From assembly GCA_026874595.1 (NCBI GenBank), contig CM049317.1:46398401-46462400 (forward strand): a stretch of 64,000 nucleotides of DNA. Reading direction: 5' to 3'. Shown here piece after piece: positions 35,621 to 48,904 of the stretch (its first letter is position 1; each line of letters opens with the position of its first letter). Position numbers and translations under genes: made by a program. This DNA comes from Sipunculus nudus (lineage: Eukaryota > Annelida > Sipuncula > Golfingiida > Sipunculidae). Under the pieces are notes generated by a model. It did no database searches. It was not told the DNA's origin and saw only the letters and a program-made list of their open reading frames with translations.

Positions 35621-36960
35621 AATACAGATGCATATTGAATGCAAAATTGTAATACAGATACATCTCACTGATGACAAAATCATGAATTAATTTGACTATG
35701 GATACCAATTATTTATAATCCATGTACAGCCATCTTTATATACCCACAGAGAGCTGTAAACCTGTGATTGTAAACATTGCCTGGCATGAGGAATATCTAA
35801 AAATCATAAATCTACATTTTTTAAAAGCTTTTAAAAATCATTCTTGTCAATATTAACCATAGATAACCTGAAATCTAAATGTCTAGAGGCATGATGTAAT
35901 AAATGCTGATAAACTGGTGCCAGTTTAGATGTATCTGCTTCACACAGCTAACATATATGGTAAAATGACTCAATTGAATCTTTATAATTCAGCCAAAATT
36001 CATTCTTTGGAACCATAAAAGACAATTATTATAAGAATTATTCAGGGGATTATTCTTGTAAAATATTAAACAACTGGCCTCAGTAGGGTCAGTCAAAAAA
36101 ATTTTACAGGTTTATAACTCATATGGGAAAATACAGCAAAATGGCTAAGTTAAGCTTCCCATAACTCAGCCAAGAGTCACTGAACCAAAACCATTTGAAC
36201 AAACTTGAATTATCAACATCTAAGGATAATTAATGTGTGAGATTTAAGAATTTGGCCCAGTGGTTTTTGAGGAGAAGATCTTTGTAGCAACTGAGCTAAA
36301 ATTGGCTGTTACAGCATATGACTAAATTCAGCTTCCCATAACTCAGCCAAAAGTCACTGAACTGAGACCAATTGAACAAACTTCAGAAAACACTACCCTA
36401 GGATCATTTCTGTGCAATATTAAACTATTTGGCCATATGGTTTCAGAGAGGAAGTTTTTTGTAGCCCTCAGTATGATACCGGCACTGATGACCCCCTACA
36501 AAAAAGGCCGATGCAGGTGGCGCCACCAAGAACAACATTGGCATAAAATTTGGTGATGATAGCTCCAGCCGTTTCTGAGATTGTAATTTTAGTATGCTTT
36601 TATGGACAGATGACTAAGTTCAACTTCCTCTAACTCGGCCAAAAATCATTAAACTTAAACCATTTGAACAAATTTGAGAAAGATTATTCCAGGAATCATA
36701 TCTGTGAAATATTGGACAATTTGGCTAAAAAGTTTCGGAGAAGAAGATTTTTAAAGCTTTTTTTAGCTTTTTCCCTATAAAATCTAAGAAAATGCAGTTA
36801 GCCAAAAAATAAGCATAATCCGATATAGTTTTTTAGATGACTTATTTTTTGCATAAAATTTTGTGATGCTACCTCTTGCCGTTTTCAAGATAGTATGGGT
36901 TAACGTACAGACGACGGACGACACCACACCATCGCATAAGCTCACAGGTTTGCTAAAAAA
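35621..36960 (+). repeat. Repeat family D, copy 2, with flanking unassigned DNA
   Basis: From about 35980 the sequence matches copy 1 (CATAACTCAGCCAAAAGTCA, GGACAGATGACTAAGTTCAA, CAGGTGGCGCCACC at 36515). It ends near 36957 with CATCGCATAAGCTCACAGG then TTTGCTAAAAA. The first 360 bases are unassigned. Confidence 0.5.
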
Positions 36961-37980
36961 AAATTACAAATATTGTCCCAAATATCATTTTTATTTAAAA
37001 TAATAAGAGAATCGTATGATTTTTTAAAATGAAATAAACCTGAAATGATTATTAAAATAATATTAAAGAATATATTCATGAATGCATTCATGAATACATT
37101 TTGAAAGTATTTGCACTGGTATTCATATACTTTCATTTTTACCTGAATTCCCATTCTTTATGCAAAAAATTTTATAATGGAGCACAAATTAATATTTGTA
37201 TTTAAATACAATTGCAAAGTATTCGCACCATGTCTGGTATTTATATAGTTTTCACCAAACAATGATGTTGAGAAACCAGAATATACAAAATTTACACATT
37301 TAAATAATGATCATAAGTACCTGGTTTTATGGCTTTTATTTATATTAAAAAAAATAAATGTTATATATTCATTTTGGACTTATTTCACATCAATGTACAC
37401 ACTAGACACAGAAAGGAATCTAGATTAATATTATCAACTGCATCTTTGTCTATTATTAATTTCCTTCATATGATCCCTAATGATTAGTAATGAAAAATAT
37501 GATTTACTTTTTTATCATTAAAATTGAACTGAAAAATACTGCATGGTGTTATTTGGAATATGTGACATTCTATCCATCGATACAAGATTCTTATATCATC
37601 AGTAACTGCAAGTTAATTTCCCATTATTATAAACTAACAAATTCCTTTTCTATTTTTCTTTAATTTGTTATTAAAAATCAATAAAAATTTATTAATTGTT
37701 TATTGTTATGTTGCTGGTTAAAACTACTAGATGAGTTTGGTTGGACACCTGGATCAACTGTGGCTGGCCATAAGCTGCCTGGCTGCCCAAGTGAATGCCT
37801 CGCTTCAAGCATGCATAATTTGCTGAAAGTTCAACATGGTCAACATACAGGTGACTCAAGAGGGGCTGGAGAGAACCAAGGTCTAACATGGTCTCATAAA
37901 AACATTAATAAAAGCTTCAACTTTTGGCGTATTTCTTTCAGCTTTCTACACTAAAAATCCTTATGTGTGCATGATATGAA
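36961..37980. other. AT-rich intergenic, nothing recognised
   Basis: Very AT-rich up to 37690, then a more balanced stretch 37730-37890 without a supported exon. Confidence 0.4.
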
Positions 37981-39295
37981 AATTATATCAACAGTGCTCA
38001 CAGGAAACAAACATGCCATGGTCAAAGTTGGGCAAAATTTTAGGTACTAATTTTATATTTATATTAATAACTTATAAAATTTGAAAAATTCAGAACTAAT
38101 TTTGGGTAATCTATTGAATCTTGATTAAATAATGTTACATCCCTGACAAAAAATCTCTAGCTTCAGTAATCCCCTTGTTAAGGGAGTAAATATATTTCTT
38201 GATTTTTTACAAAGTGCATTATGTTTGGGCCCATAACTTATTTAACAATTACGCAATACTGACATCATTTCTGGCATGTGCATAGAGAATGTATAGAAAA
38301 AAAAATATATTATATATGATTAAAGTCAGATCAGTAGTTTTGATATTAGGCAGTCTTGAAGTGTAACAATGGGTTTTTAATGGAAAAATTAAGTTTTTCA
38401 TTAATATCTCGAAGGTATTAAGTCCTAGTGACCAAATTCTTGGCATGGTAGGGGATTTTGGAGACATCTAATTATATGCCAAATTTTAGGAACTGAGAGC
38501 TGAAGCTGGGTAGCTGAGCTCTTGCAAACTGCATAACACTAGCTTGATGTAAACAATATGTTAAATGGTGCTTGAAAACTTGAATAAAATCTACAGTTTT
38601 TGATCAACTGGTTTCAAATTTTTGGTGTTAACAGACTAAATGCTAACAAATACATGCTGTGAAAATGAAATCCACAGTACTTACAGGAAAAAAATGTGCC
38701 ATGGTCAAAGTTGGGCGAAATTTAAGGTACCAATATTTTATTTTTGTTAATATTTTAAAAAATTTAAAAGATTTTGATCTAATTTTGGGTATACAATTTA
38801 ATTTTGATTAATTAAAGTTATATTATTGGAAAAAAAGTCCATAGCTTTAACAGGTTTTGATTTAAGTGATCAAATATCTTTCCTGATTTTGTACAAAATG
38901 TATTTTGTTTTGGCCCATAACTTTTTTAAATTATATAATACAGACCTAATTTCTGGCATGTACATAGGAACTATATAGAGGAATATTTATGGTAAATATG
39001 AGGAAAAACAGATGAGTGGTTTTGATATAAGGCAGTCCTGAAGTGTGAAAATAGGTTTTTAATAAAAAATTGAGGTTTTTCCTTAATTTCTCAAAGGAAC
39101 GAAGTCGCAAAGACCCAGTTTTCGGCTTGGTAGGAGATCTTGGGGACATCTAACATTATGCCGAATTTTGGATCCCTAGGTCTTACAGTTTTAAAACGTG
39201 CCACATCTACGGACGGACGGACGGACGGACAGACGGACGACGGACAATGGACCACGACTATAGCTCAGATGACTTATAGTCAGCTGAGCTAAAAA
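37981..39295 (-). repeat. Two-unit repeat (about 680 bp) with Helentron-like 5' end
   Basis: CCATGGTCAAAGTTGGGC recurs at 38016 and 38698, and a matching ATAACTT...TTTCTGGCATGT block at about 38230 and 38920, so the region is a diverged tandem duplication. The right end, GACGGACGGACGGACGGAC from 39212 then AGTCAGCTGAGCTAAAAA to 39295, is the Helentron-like 5' terminus on the - strand. Confidence 0.55.
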
Positions 39296-41824
39296 GTGAA
39301 CATTTCCATAAAATCACAAGTCATTAAATTTCAATTTATAAATTAAAAATAGCATGCTTCATGGTTAGCCGCATCAGTTAGTCATAATTTTAAGGGATCC
39401 AGTAATCACTGATCCCTTAATACATGAAAAACTAGGAAGCACTCACAGAGCACATATATACCTCTGCTAACACAGGTATCCACACCCACACCTGTCATAC
39501 AGTCTAATCAGCCCATATCCTGATATTCCCCATCAATTCACTCAAATTCATTGAAAACAGCCAGTGATATACACTATACACATAATTTAAAACAAATGCT
39601 TTTTTGTTCATCCTTTATCAAAGATTCAAAAGTTAGATGAAAATAATTAAGAATGTTAGATTATGTTTGTGAAAACTAATAAAGATGTAAAGTATTTGTA
39701 ATTAAGTAAAGGCTTTGACTGACTTATAATGAATTTAAATAATTAGCGTTTTGCATGTAATGTTACTGTCCAGGACTGCCAGTCCCTCGACTTGACGGAG
39801 AACTTGAGATAAGCTTAATAAGCTTGAGATGAGCAAGGTCAGCCAGAGTTTAGCCATGCCATCCACCAGCCAGGGCTAGCCTAGCCAATTAGAATCAATG
39901 AATGTCATAACTCATGATAACTGCTTTTTATCAATTCAAAAAAAAATAAAAAAGTACTTTAAGGCAAGGTCTGTTGAAGAAAGGGGGGGGGTAGAGAGCC
40001 ACACACACAAACACAGCCGATCACATTTCCCCCGACACCTTCGTCAGTAAAGATAAACAGTCCTGCCTTATGTAAAGTCACCTTTTATCCAATCATATTC
40101 CACCTTGTGTACAGTATGGAATTTTTCATTTGTACAAGTGGTTATTTATAGAATAACTTCCAAAAATTTCCTACAGCTTTACTCTGATAACCATGGCAAT
40201 ATCTTAATATAAACAAATGAAAAGATTTGGTTCATGCTGATTAACTCTGCATAAAATTTATTGGTAAAATGTACAGGGTTTCAGACAGTCAAATAGACAC
40301 ACTAAAGTTTTGTGCCAAGTCAACTGAAAGTGACTGCAAAAATGGGTAGTTCTATGTCATCTTAATGACTTAGAGTGCAAATGTCAGCAACAATGCAAAC
40401 AGAATTTTTACAGATGACCAATTTATTTAAGGCTCTGATTTCCTTTCTTTATAAATAATTCTATGCTTCATGCACCAGGCCTGTTCATTGTTTTGGTATT
40501 TGTTGTATATCTCCCTTCTCTTTTCATTTCCACAGTGGTTAAAATATATAACGTTTAATGATTTGTCTTATTGAGTGGTTATAATATATAATGTTTGAAT
40601 GATTTGTCTTATTGCATTCTGAGTTTCGTAATTACCAAACTAAAGTTCCAAGTTTATTTTCTGATCATCTCCAGGTCTCACTCTGCCTCCCTTAATCACT
40701 ACAAGTTAATGTGAAATGTCTGTTCACTCTGGCAACAGTGACATAGTGATACGGAGGAGGGGTTGGGGAATGTCCCCACCTGTATCACATACGGTTGCTG
40801 ATGCGCGTGGCAGACAATGTTCCAAGACCAGTTTGATGACAGATGCCTTTATTCAATAGCAAGCGGTCTGGGACAGTCTCTCTCTCTGAGAGAGCTGCCC
40901 AGCCTCCCTGACTCTCTCTGACTCACTGACTCTCATTGCGCACTACAGATAGTTTTGTTACAGAGCTTTCACGTGACACATGAGACGTACATATCCATAT
41001 TTCTGCATTTCGTCATAAAAGCTAAACCTTATTGGATGACCCAAAGTAGGTCACAATTACATCAGAGTTGTAAGTTGACTTTAAAAGTTTTGCCAGATTT
41101 TACTGGATGAAAGTATTCTGGAAAAATCCCAAGTCTGACCTGACATACATCCAGTTATAGACTGACCTACAAGTCCTATTTGGAGGACAGTGCTTAAATA
41201 CACATGTGGAGTCTCATAAAATAACATGTTTTAATTGTGTTCTACCATTCCCTCATAAAGACTAAACACATGAGTCATTCTGTGACACTATTTCTGTTTG
41301 TACAGACTTAAAATAGACCTTAATGGTTTGGTGTACTGTTCTCTGATTAAACTGGGAGAGAAGCCTATATGTGTGTGACCGGATGACTGGTTGTCGGGTG
41401 TCATCAATTATGAGAAGTCATTAATTGTTCAGTCTGACATGCCTGAAACCGAGCTTAAATTTGTGAAATATGAAATGTGAATATTCCTTGAAATATGTGT
41501 TAAGTCACAAATATGCACTTTCCTACTCCATAACAATAGGAATAATCATATATATGTGTGAAGCTGTCACAGAGAGAGCTCTGTAGCAGGTCTTGCTCAT
41601 ATGCTTGGAATAACTGGAATTTTTTTTTTTGTTCATTGTATAATATTTTGTGATTATTTAATTATAGGAATTTATGTGGTTTATTAAGTCAGTGACTATA
41701 AATCTATTTTATTTAAACTAAATCATTTATGCTAGCAGAGAGATTTTATATTTTTCCCCAGTGTTGAGCACACAGTTACCAGTTGTTTTCTAGTTTGACA
41801 TAGACATTCTGACAGAGGTATGGT
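39296..41824. other. Intergenic, nothing recognised
   Basis: No supported exon. An imperfect 43-bp direct repeat (AGTGGTTAAAATATATAACG / AGTGGTTATAATATATAATG, ending GATTTGTCTTATTG) lies at 40534-40617. A CT/GA-rich palindromic stretch lies at 40879-40896 (CTCTCTCTCTGAGAGAG). Confidence 0.45.
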
Positions 41825-41826
41825 TA

Positions 41827-43237
41827 CCGTAAAATCTCCACTTATAACCGCGGTTTAATCAAGAAATTCAAAATCTTGAAATCAGGTTGATTTCCTGAAA
41901 GCACTGGGCGGTTTATACTAGAAGGGTTTCCTGAATATCTTCCTGACAGACATCGTTTTGGGGCCGGCGAGTGGGCGATAATATTGCTACTTTCGAAGGC
42001 CGTTCTTAGCAGCAGTCTCGCATGCATGGGAGCCGTGTGTAAATGTATTATTTACAATTATTTGTTATTTATAAATTAAATATCGCTGATTAGTTTCCGT
42101 GTGATATATAACTTGTTATAAAATTTTGTTAATTGTCACCAAATAATACGTTTACAACAACCCTGCTGTAACACACAGCGGCCCACTTCGTTGGGCATGG
42201 TCAAGCAAACTTGAAATAAAAGCCTACGTTAAACCCATTTGCGGCATTATTTTGCAATGATTATTTGTTTAAAACGTAAAATGAATAAAAAGCTGACATC
42301 GTTAGGAGTCACACAATGACAGACGATCCTTTTAAAATCAAGTTTGAGTGCCGCCATGTGCTGAAACGCCCTGGTATTCTGCTAAGAATAATTTGAACGG
42401 CTGTACGCGGTGGGTGGTAAACAGAACAGCCACCTCTTTCGTCCCTGCGTGCCTTGCGTGAACACTGCCTTGACAAAATGGCTCCCCACACGGAAACTTT
42501 CTTCAGGCAAAAAAAAACTTGCTTACCCCGACGGGCCACTGTAATTTTACCTTAAAATCACTCGTTATCAAGCGTCATGTTTCCTATACGTGCATATCTC
42601 GACAAGGTAACTTCAATTACTTTGATATTTAGTTAAGTTGACCAGCAATGTTTTCAAACGCGCCAGCAAATTGTGACACGGAGAGATGTCAACATACGAT
42701 GTGACAATGATAATACGGTTAATGTCGAAGTAACCGGTATGAAAATGATTTGAATCTTCCGAGTAATTCCAGAAAATGGAATTTTCATCAAAAATTTTTA
42801 GAATTAAAATATACAGTGACTTGAAATGGATCAGCAGAAATTTTTTTTTTTTTTCAAAATATTATGACAAATCAGTAGCAAACAACAATACGGCACGGAA
42901 TATAAAATCTGTATAAACAGGCAGAGGTTTACCTGCCCTTACGTCTGCCCAAACTTCATGCTTGAGTGACCCTGCAAAAAAGTGTTATGATGTGTTTAAA
43001 TAATATGCCCAAGGAATTTAAAAGTGGACAGGAATGGCCGAGTCACAACCTACGCGTGTTCATCTCTAGATGATAGCTTGATTGTGTCTTTTGTCAAATC
43101 ATTCCGTAGCGAAAGTTGGTGCGGTTTTAAAGGGGGGTTCTTAGTATTTGAGCCCCTCGCGATGTCTCACCTGGAATTTCGGCGAAGTCTGGGTGCGGTT
43201 TTAATCGGAAGTGCGGTTTTAAGTGGAGATTTTACGG
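41827..43237. mobile_element. TA-flanked inverted-repeat DNA transposon, 1,411 bp, non-autonomous
   Basis: Left end CCGTAAAATCTCCACTTATA at 41827 and right end, read on the - strand from 43237, CCGTAAAATCTCCACTTAAA. The 24-bp terminal inverted repeats (continuing AACCGC) differ by one base. Both ends are flanked by TA (41825-41826 and 43238-43239), the target duplication of Tc1/mariner and related groups. No transposase with a DDE motif is visible, so it would need one in trans. A GC-richer interior at 42300-42560 has short chance frames only. PiggyMac-type or other TA-inserting families cannot be excluded. Confidence 0.75.
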
Positions 43238-43544
43238 TAGTAGTGGATGGGCTTGTATGACTGATTGAGGCCAATCAGATTAGGTGTTTTGTGAACATTC
43301 ATGATCAGCATTAATAGGACAGGGTTTCAGTATAAAGACGCAAGATAAAGTAGGTTGATCTGCAAGTACAGATGGGGGAAGATATCATCTATGTCTATGA
43401 GTGGGATCTCACTGTTTGTCTGTGTATATGTGTAACATTTAGCCCTAATCACCTGTAGAAGAGGTTTATTTTGGTTTCATATATTGAATTAATTATATGT
43501 TTGCTAACCCTGTGCATATGAATGCCTATATTTATATAAATGCC
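43238..43544. other. Intergenic, nothing recognised
   Basis: Short spacer between the transposon and the microsatellite cluster with no gene or repeat end. Confidence 0.4.
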
Positions 43545-43570
43545 TCACACACACACACACACACATACAT

Positions 43571-43653
<83 letters not shown>

Positions 43654-43772
43654 CTATTGAACATATATACTGGTGGTATTGATTGTTATTTCAGTGTCAT
43701 TTAAGTGCTATTTCAGTTTATTTTGGTGTTATTTCAGTGTTATTTCGGTGTGTTTTAGTGTATGTATGTATG

Positions 43773-43825
<53 letters not shown>

Positions 43826-44045
43826 AATATTAATATATAAGGTTTATATATATATATACATATGAACGGTATATAAATGTTACTGTATATATACATATAT
43901 ATATATATATATGTGTTATATGTGTGTGTGTGTGTATTGAACACATATACTAGTAGTAATTACTGTTATTTAGTGTATTTCCATGTTATTTTTGTATATT
44001 TCAGTGTTATTTTAGTGTATTTCAGTGTTTTTCAGTGTATTTCAG
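43545..44045. repeat. Microsatellite cluster: (CA)n, (TA)n, (GT)n and TTTCAGTGT repeats
   Basis: (CA)n at 43547-43580, (TA)n at 43581-43650, 43777-43820 and about 43890-43912, (TG)n at 43920-43935. Between them a short motif related to TTATTTCAGTGT recurs about ten times (43688-43760 and 43975-44048). Confidence 0.9.
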
Positions 44046-45936
44046 TATCTAGTCCAGCCCTTGTGTACTGATGTGCAGTCAAACTGAAATGAAGCAAAAT
44101 AGGCTCTGGGAGGTCCTCCCTTGGCTGGAATCCATTTGGCTGGAAGGGGATATGGTTTATTAATTAATTAGTCTTAATGTCATGATAGGTCTATGAACCA
44201 GGAAAAACTGGAAACGTTATATGACATTTTATTACAACTAGTATTATAATATACGGGTAAGCCCTGGTTAGTTTACACGGCAACATTTACGGGCGGACAG
44301 TGGGTATCATTATATGTCCCGTTATACACAGTGGGCGTAGGTGTTGTATACATATCGACTACGTCTACAGTCCCAGTTCAGAGCCTGAGACTGAAGTGAC
44401 ATGTCATGGACCACGGAAATCAAGAATTTAGTACCTAACTATTAATTCATATTCAGTGTGGTATCTTACCTTAAATTATATATTCAGGCAGTAACAATAA
44501 ACTGATGTGTTCGGGTTTTACCCTCTAGATCCTATAGGCACAGGAATTCCGTGTTAGCGGTCAACGCAGAAATGATTTAAGTATGATCACACACAGTCAT
44601 GGGATAACCCCGGACTGCTTCACAACCAGGTCAAGATAAAAGCAATGTGCAAAACCCGGATGTCTGTCGTTGGCACACGTTGCCGTTATACCCGGATCCC
44701 TGACTCGGTAACAGAGACCTTGCTCTCAGGAAGATGGGGTTACCAGCTATGAGGCCATCCTGGCCTATCTGTTTATATAGGCCTATATTTGTCTACATCA
44801 TGTGTCAAAAATTGTCAATAAACGTATTTCAGTGATTGTTTTTAAATAATGGGCCAACGGTCTCAAACTTTTGGGACAGTTCATTTAAATCAAAGTGCAG
44901 ACCTGCATGGATGATATACCCAGATCAACCTTATTGTCCCGCACGTGATATCTTCATGGCTTCGTAATACATATCCGTAAAAGTTTCTGAATTTTTTAGC
45001 AACTAAGATACTGTTCAGATATATTAAAACTACAAAGTTGTAAAAAGCGCGTGCCCTGTACGATGTATTCAGAATGACTATGTACTTGACTTTTACAGCC
45101 TGCTATCTAAAGTGAACACGTCAACACCGCTTAAGATGTATAGCTATTAAATATTTTTAACCTCGCATAACTAAATCCTACATAAATAATTGAGTTGTTA
45201 GACTAGTATTTAAAGCCAGAAGTTATTTTTTATAAAAAAGGAAAAACTTCAACCCCCAATCCCTGGTCCGCACAGTTGCATGCTTATGGTAGGCCTACCA
45301 AACCTTTACTTGTTTTTGCAAAACTGTAGAATAAATTATCAGACCACCTCAGAAATTAAGTTGACTTGAACCAGTTCAAATCATGAGAAAGGAATAGGAA
45401 GGGACATCCTGTGAATGCTCTCTATTTATGTTACTACAAAAAAAATAAATTATTTTTTTCTCCTTTGCATAATATATGATTTATAAAATTTTATCTATTG
45501 GTTTATTATTTTTAACCCTGTTAATATTTTTTTGGTATATTTTCAAGTCTTATTTCTGTTTTAATTTTTATATCATAAATCACCATTCGGTTACATTTTA
45601 GCAAGTGTAATACGTTCATGTAAACCGAGTCATAAATTAAACTTTGTGGTTGTAGTTGTAATGAACCAAATAAGAATCGAGTGATGCTTTTTTGAAGGAT
45701 CTGGTTGCTGATCTATCCTAAGTTACCCTATATTTGTGTATCCGCATGTCCACACAAAATTTCCAAAAATTCTCAACTGGATTCAATGGAGATGTAGAAA
45801 CAGTATATTCATTTTTCAGGGTAACTATAATCCGATTATTCAATTTGCGTCTTGGGGAGGGGGGGGGGGAGGGGATGGTTTCTATTGGCTACAATCCTAC
45901 TTTGATGCAGAATTTAAGACAAAAAATATGTTTGGG
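44046..45936. other. Intergenic, nothing recognised
   Basis: Mixed-composition DNA without a supported exon, RNA gene or repeat end. Confidence 0.4.
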
Positions 45937-46895
45937 CAATCGACAAGCATCCGCCAAATCACAGAGGCCTGGATAAAGTGAAGCTTGGAATCTCTCCTGA
46001 CGTGACAGCCCTCCAAATCTGCGGCATCAGATGCCTATATATAAGTATCCCGCGACGCACGGATGGACGAAACTCAAGATTAATGTAGGTGACACCATGC
46101 ACCACTTGAGATCTATCGACACGCAGAAGTTCAGACCGAAGCGTCACACCCCTCCTGAGATATATGCATAGATGTATTTTACAAATAAATGATTGTAGGT
46201 GGTCTCACTTGTCTTGTGTATGAAAAAGTTATCCAAGATATATGGACATGCAAAAAATAAGGCCCATTGGATCAAACTACTCTTGAAATAAATGTATTTT
46301 ACAAATACATATGATTGGATCAAGCGCCACCTCTTTTGTTTATGAGAAAAATTTCCGTGATGGATTAACATACAAAACGTCCTGCAGATATATCAAACCA
46401 CACCTGGGATAAATGTCTGATGTATTCTGCAAATATGTGATTGTAGGTGCCACCACCAGTCTTATGTACAATAAATCAACCCAAGATGGATCTACATGCA
46501 CAATTTCAGACTGATACACCAAAGCACTCCTGACATATAGTTTTTTTTTTCACCCAAAAAAGCTGAACAGATGGACATCATGCAAAATTGTTTGTAGATG
46601 ATACCATCAGTCTTAATTGTAAACAAGATAAAACATGCATTGATGATTTAAGGACTTGCGAAATTTCTGGCTGATACATTCAACTACTCATGAGATAAAT
46701 GCATAAATGTATTCTACAAATACGTGGCTGTAGATGGTGCCAATAGTCTTGAGTACAAGAAATCTACCTAAGACGGATGAACATGTAAAAGTCTAGGCAG
46801 ACTACTGAGAAAAGGGCATCAATGTATAATGCAAAAATGAAACAGTAGGTGGCGCCATTTGTCCAGTCAAAGGCATAGCTATATTTAAAACGGAT
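45937..46895 (+). repeat. Diverged family A copy with degraded tandem units
   Basis: The start, CAATCGACAAGCATCCGCC at 45937-45956 followed by AAATCACAGAGG, is a worn version of the family A 5' end. The interior repeats blocks like ATGTATTTTACAAATA...GATTGTAGGTGG at 46171, 46290, 46430, 46705 and 46825, and a late AGTAGGTGGCGCCA at 46844. The 3' hairpin is absent. Confidence 0.5.
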
Positions 46896-47840
46896 GTCAT
46901 CTTATATATATATTAGTATATGTAAATATAAATATGTATATATTTACATATATAATCCTTAAAAAACTTAGGCGTTAGGTATACTAGTATTCTGTGCTTG
47001 CTGATCTGTAGAATGTGATCTCACGGCACACTACAATGCGCTGTGCATGGAGAGTTAAAATAAACCCTATTAATTAAAACATGTCTGTGGGAAGATTGCG
47101 GAGAAAGGGCAAACTTTTGTGGCTTGACTTGTTTCTTGCCGAGCGAATTCGATTTAAGGAGAAGAAAGAGATGGTAATAATAACAGGGAACTGATAACGC
47201 CAGATGAAAAGACGGAGACATTCTTCAAAGCCGAGCCTTTTGGTGGAGAATGGAATTTTGAGGCCGCGTCCTTGCCGATGATGAAAAAACTTGTAAATTT
47301 GCAAAACCGGGAAACTGGTTAAACGGTCCAAATGACCGAAATCGCAAGTAAAAGGGCTTTGGGTCTCGAAGTAAGGTCGTTCACAAGGATCGAGTTCGGC
47401 TCTCGGATGGCATGGCTGGGTCTCCGCTGCTGGGATCGGTGGAGGGAATGCGGGTTGCTTCTGGCTTTGTGGCTGTGGATGCTGTAGCTTTCTAACAAGG
47501 ACAACAACCCAAGAGAGAGGATGGCGCCCTCTACGGCTCCCTGCTTGGCTTGGCGTGGCACTGCGACTGTTTGCTCAGAGAACATGCTGAAGGAGCGCAC
47601 AGGGCTGAGCTCGAGGTCTTGACCGCAGCAACCTGTACGTAGCTGCTCGCGGATACTTCTTTTGGTTTGAAGGCCGCGTCCGACGTATGGCGTTCTACTT
47701 CCCGCTTTTACACTCTGCGCAATGCTGACGACAGGAATTCCCCTGTTACTGGCATTAGACTTGGTTCCCGTTTATCTTTAAATTGTTATTTCATTTTCAG
47801 GCCATTCTCGTGTTCCTGAGCCCAGCATGACCTTATACTT
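46896..47840. other. GC-richer stretch of unknown nature
   Basis: 47070-47720 is noticeably less AT-rich than its surroundings and has several CG dinucleotides. Frames of 85 and 93 codons exist on the - strand but resemble no family I know and lack clear splice signals. It could be a promoter-proximal CpG-containing region, an unrecognised element or a 5' exon. Confidence 0.35.
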
Positions 47841-47843
47841 ATT

Positions 47844-48160
47844 GTATAGCCAGACAAAGTCTGGAGATACTATGGTTTAGGCACGGTTGCGGCGTCTCCG
47901 CCGCCGAAGCAGAGATTTCGTTTGGACGGCAATACCAATGTTTATGATTTAAGGGCTTTCAGAATTAGGGGCTTATGAGATGTCCGTTCCCTAGGGGCTA
48001 ACAATGAATTACCAATGAATGTCGCTTAGGGGCTTTACCATGTCTAATTTTTAGGGGCTTTTGTATTGTCTGTGTCTAAGGAGCTTAATGGTCAAATTAG
48101 GGACCTGACCATGATCTGATGGTTCATATCATAACCATTATCATTAATAATAAAGGGCTT
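47844..48160 (-). repeat. Family B-like 3' terminal hairpin and debris
   Basis: The hairpin at 47844-47870 (GTAT...ATAC outer, CCAGAC/GTCTGG inner, loop AAA, two mismatches) is followed by TATGGTTTAGGCACGG and a GCGGCG/CGCCGCC block. This is the 3' end of a family B relative on the - strand. The next 250 bases contain AGGGGCT repeats (for example 47951, 48052). Confidence 0.5.
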
Positions 48161-48500
48161 TCAGGTGGTAAGTTTGATAAGATGGCACAGACGAGTTAGC
48201 TCTGCACACCTTGGATATAATGTTGCTTGGTTGGACATTAAACCAAGAAAGTGTGCTGTTTATGCTGCATTACAATCAAGATGTGCAAATTGTATTTTCG
48301 AGTTTCCTATCACGTTCCAACCAGGAAAATCCCATTTGCACAACTGGAGAATTCGAGGGGCTTTTCAGATTCGATGTGCATTACTTTTGAGATCTGAACT
48401 TCCCCGGCTTACCATTCGTGTGCACAATTTGCACAACTTGATTTGTATGCAGTATTATACACGCAGAACTGGCACTTCTGCCACACCAGATTTCAAACAG
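48161..48500 (+). other. Unassigned sequence, possible SINE-tail fragment
   Basis: ATAATGTTGCTTGGTTGGAC then ATTAAACCAAG at 48218-48249 recalls the 3' region of mollusc tRNA-SINEs, but there are no A/B boxes. An open frame of 113 codons here resembles nothing known. Confidence 0.25.
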
Positions 48501-48515
48501 CATTAATTTTATCAA

Positions 48516-48790
48516 TATCCCAGTGGGCACCTTGACGTAAATTTGACGTCAAATATTGGTTGAGATTTGATCAAAATGTAAAACAATGTCATTTCAGATT
48601 TTATTTGATTGTATTTACTCTAGAAGTAGAATAAGGAAATAAGCAAATCAAATTTAAAAGGAATTATAATATTTATATTAAATTTGGTCAATCTAATTGA
48701 TGTTCATTTGACATCAAATTGATGTCGAGTTTTTGACAACAAATTGATGTCAAATTGACGTCAAACTGACATCAATATTTTTTTGGTAAG
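48516..48790. repeat. TTGACGTCAA-rich short element
   Basis: Starts near CCCAGTGGGCACC and holds repeated palindromic words: TTTGACGTCAAA at 48541, TTGATGTCAAATTGACGTCA around 48741-48763. Looks like a small non-autonomous element; the right terminus is unclear. Confidence 0.4.
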
Positions 48791-48900
48791 AGTGCGCCTG
48801 AATGCTGTTCAGTATAGGGGAATCATGTTCATTTAGCCTAAGATTCTCATAAGAAAATGAAACCACATTTCCTTAATATTTTTTAATGATATAAATTATA

Positions 48901-48904
48901 TGGG
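48901..48904. repeat. Target site duplication, left (TGGG)
   Basis: TGGG directly precedes the 5' LTR and recurs at 60975-60978 after the 3' LTR. Four bases is within the Ty3/gypsy range of 4-6. Confidence 0.8.

Noticed and set aside
38249-38467. Two related 70-codon frames (also 38946-39149) on the - strand that could look like a small gene family
   Set aside because: They are the same frame in two units of a diverged tandem repeat ending in a transposon terminus.
43497-43944. Ile/Tyr-rich frames on both strands
   Set aside because: Direct translation of AT, CA and GT microsatellites.
47319-47600. 93-codon frame on the - strand in the GC-rich stretch
   Set aside because: No recognisable domain, no clear splice sites and composition alone explains the open frame.
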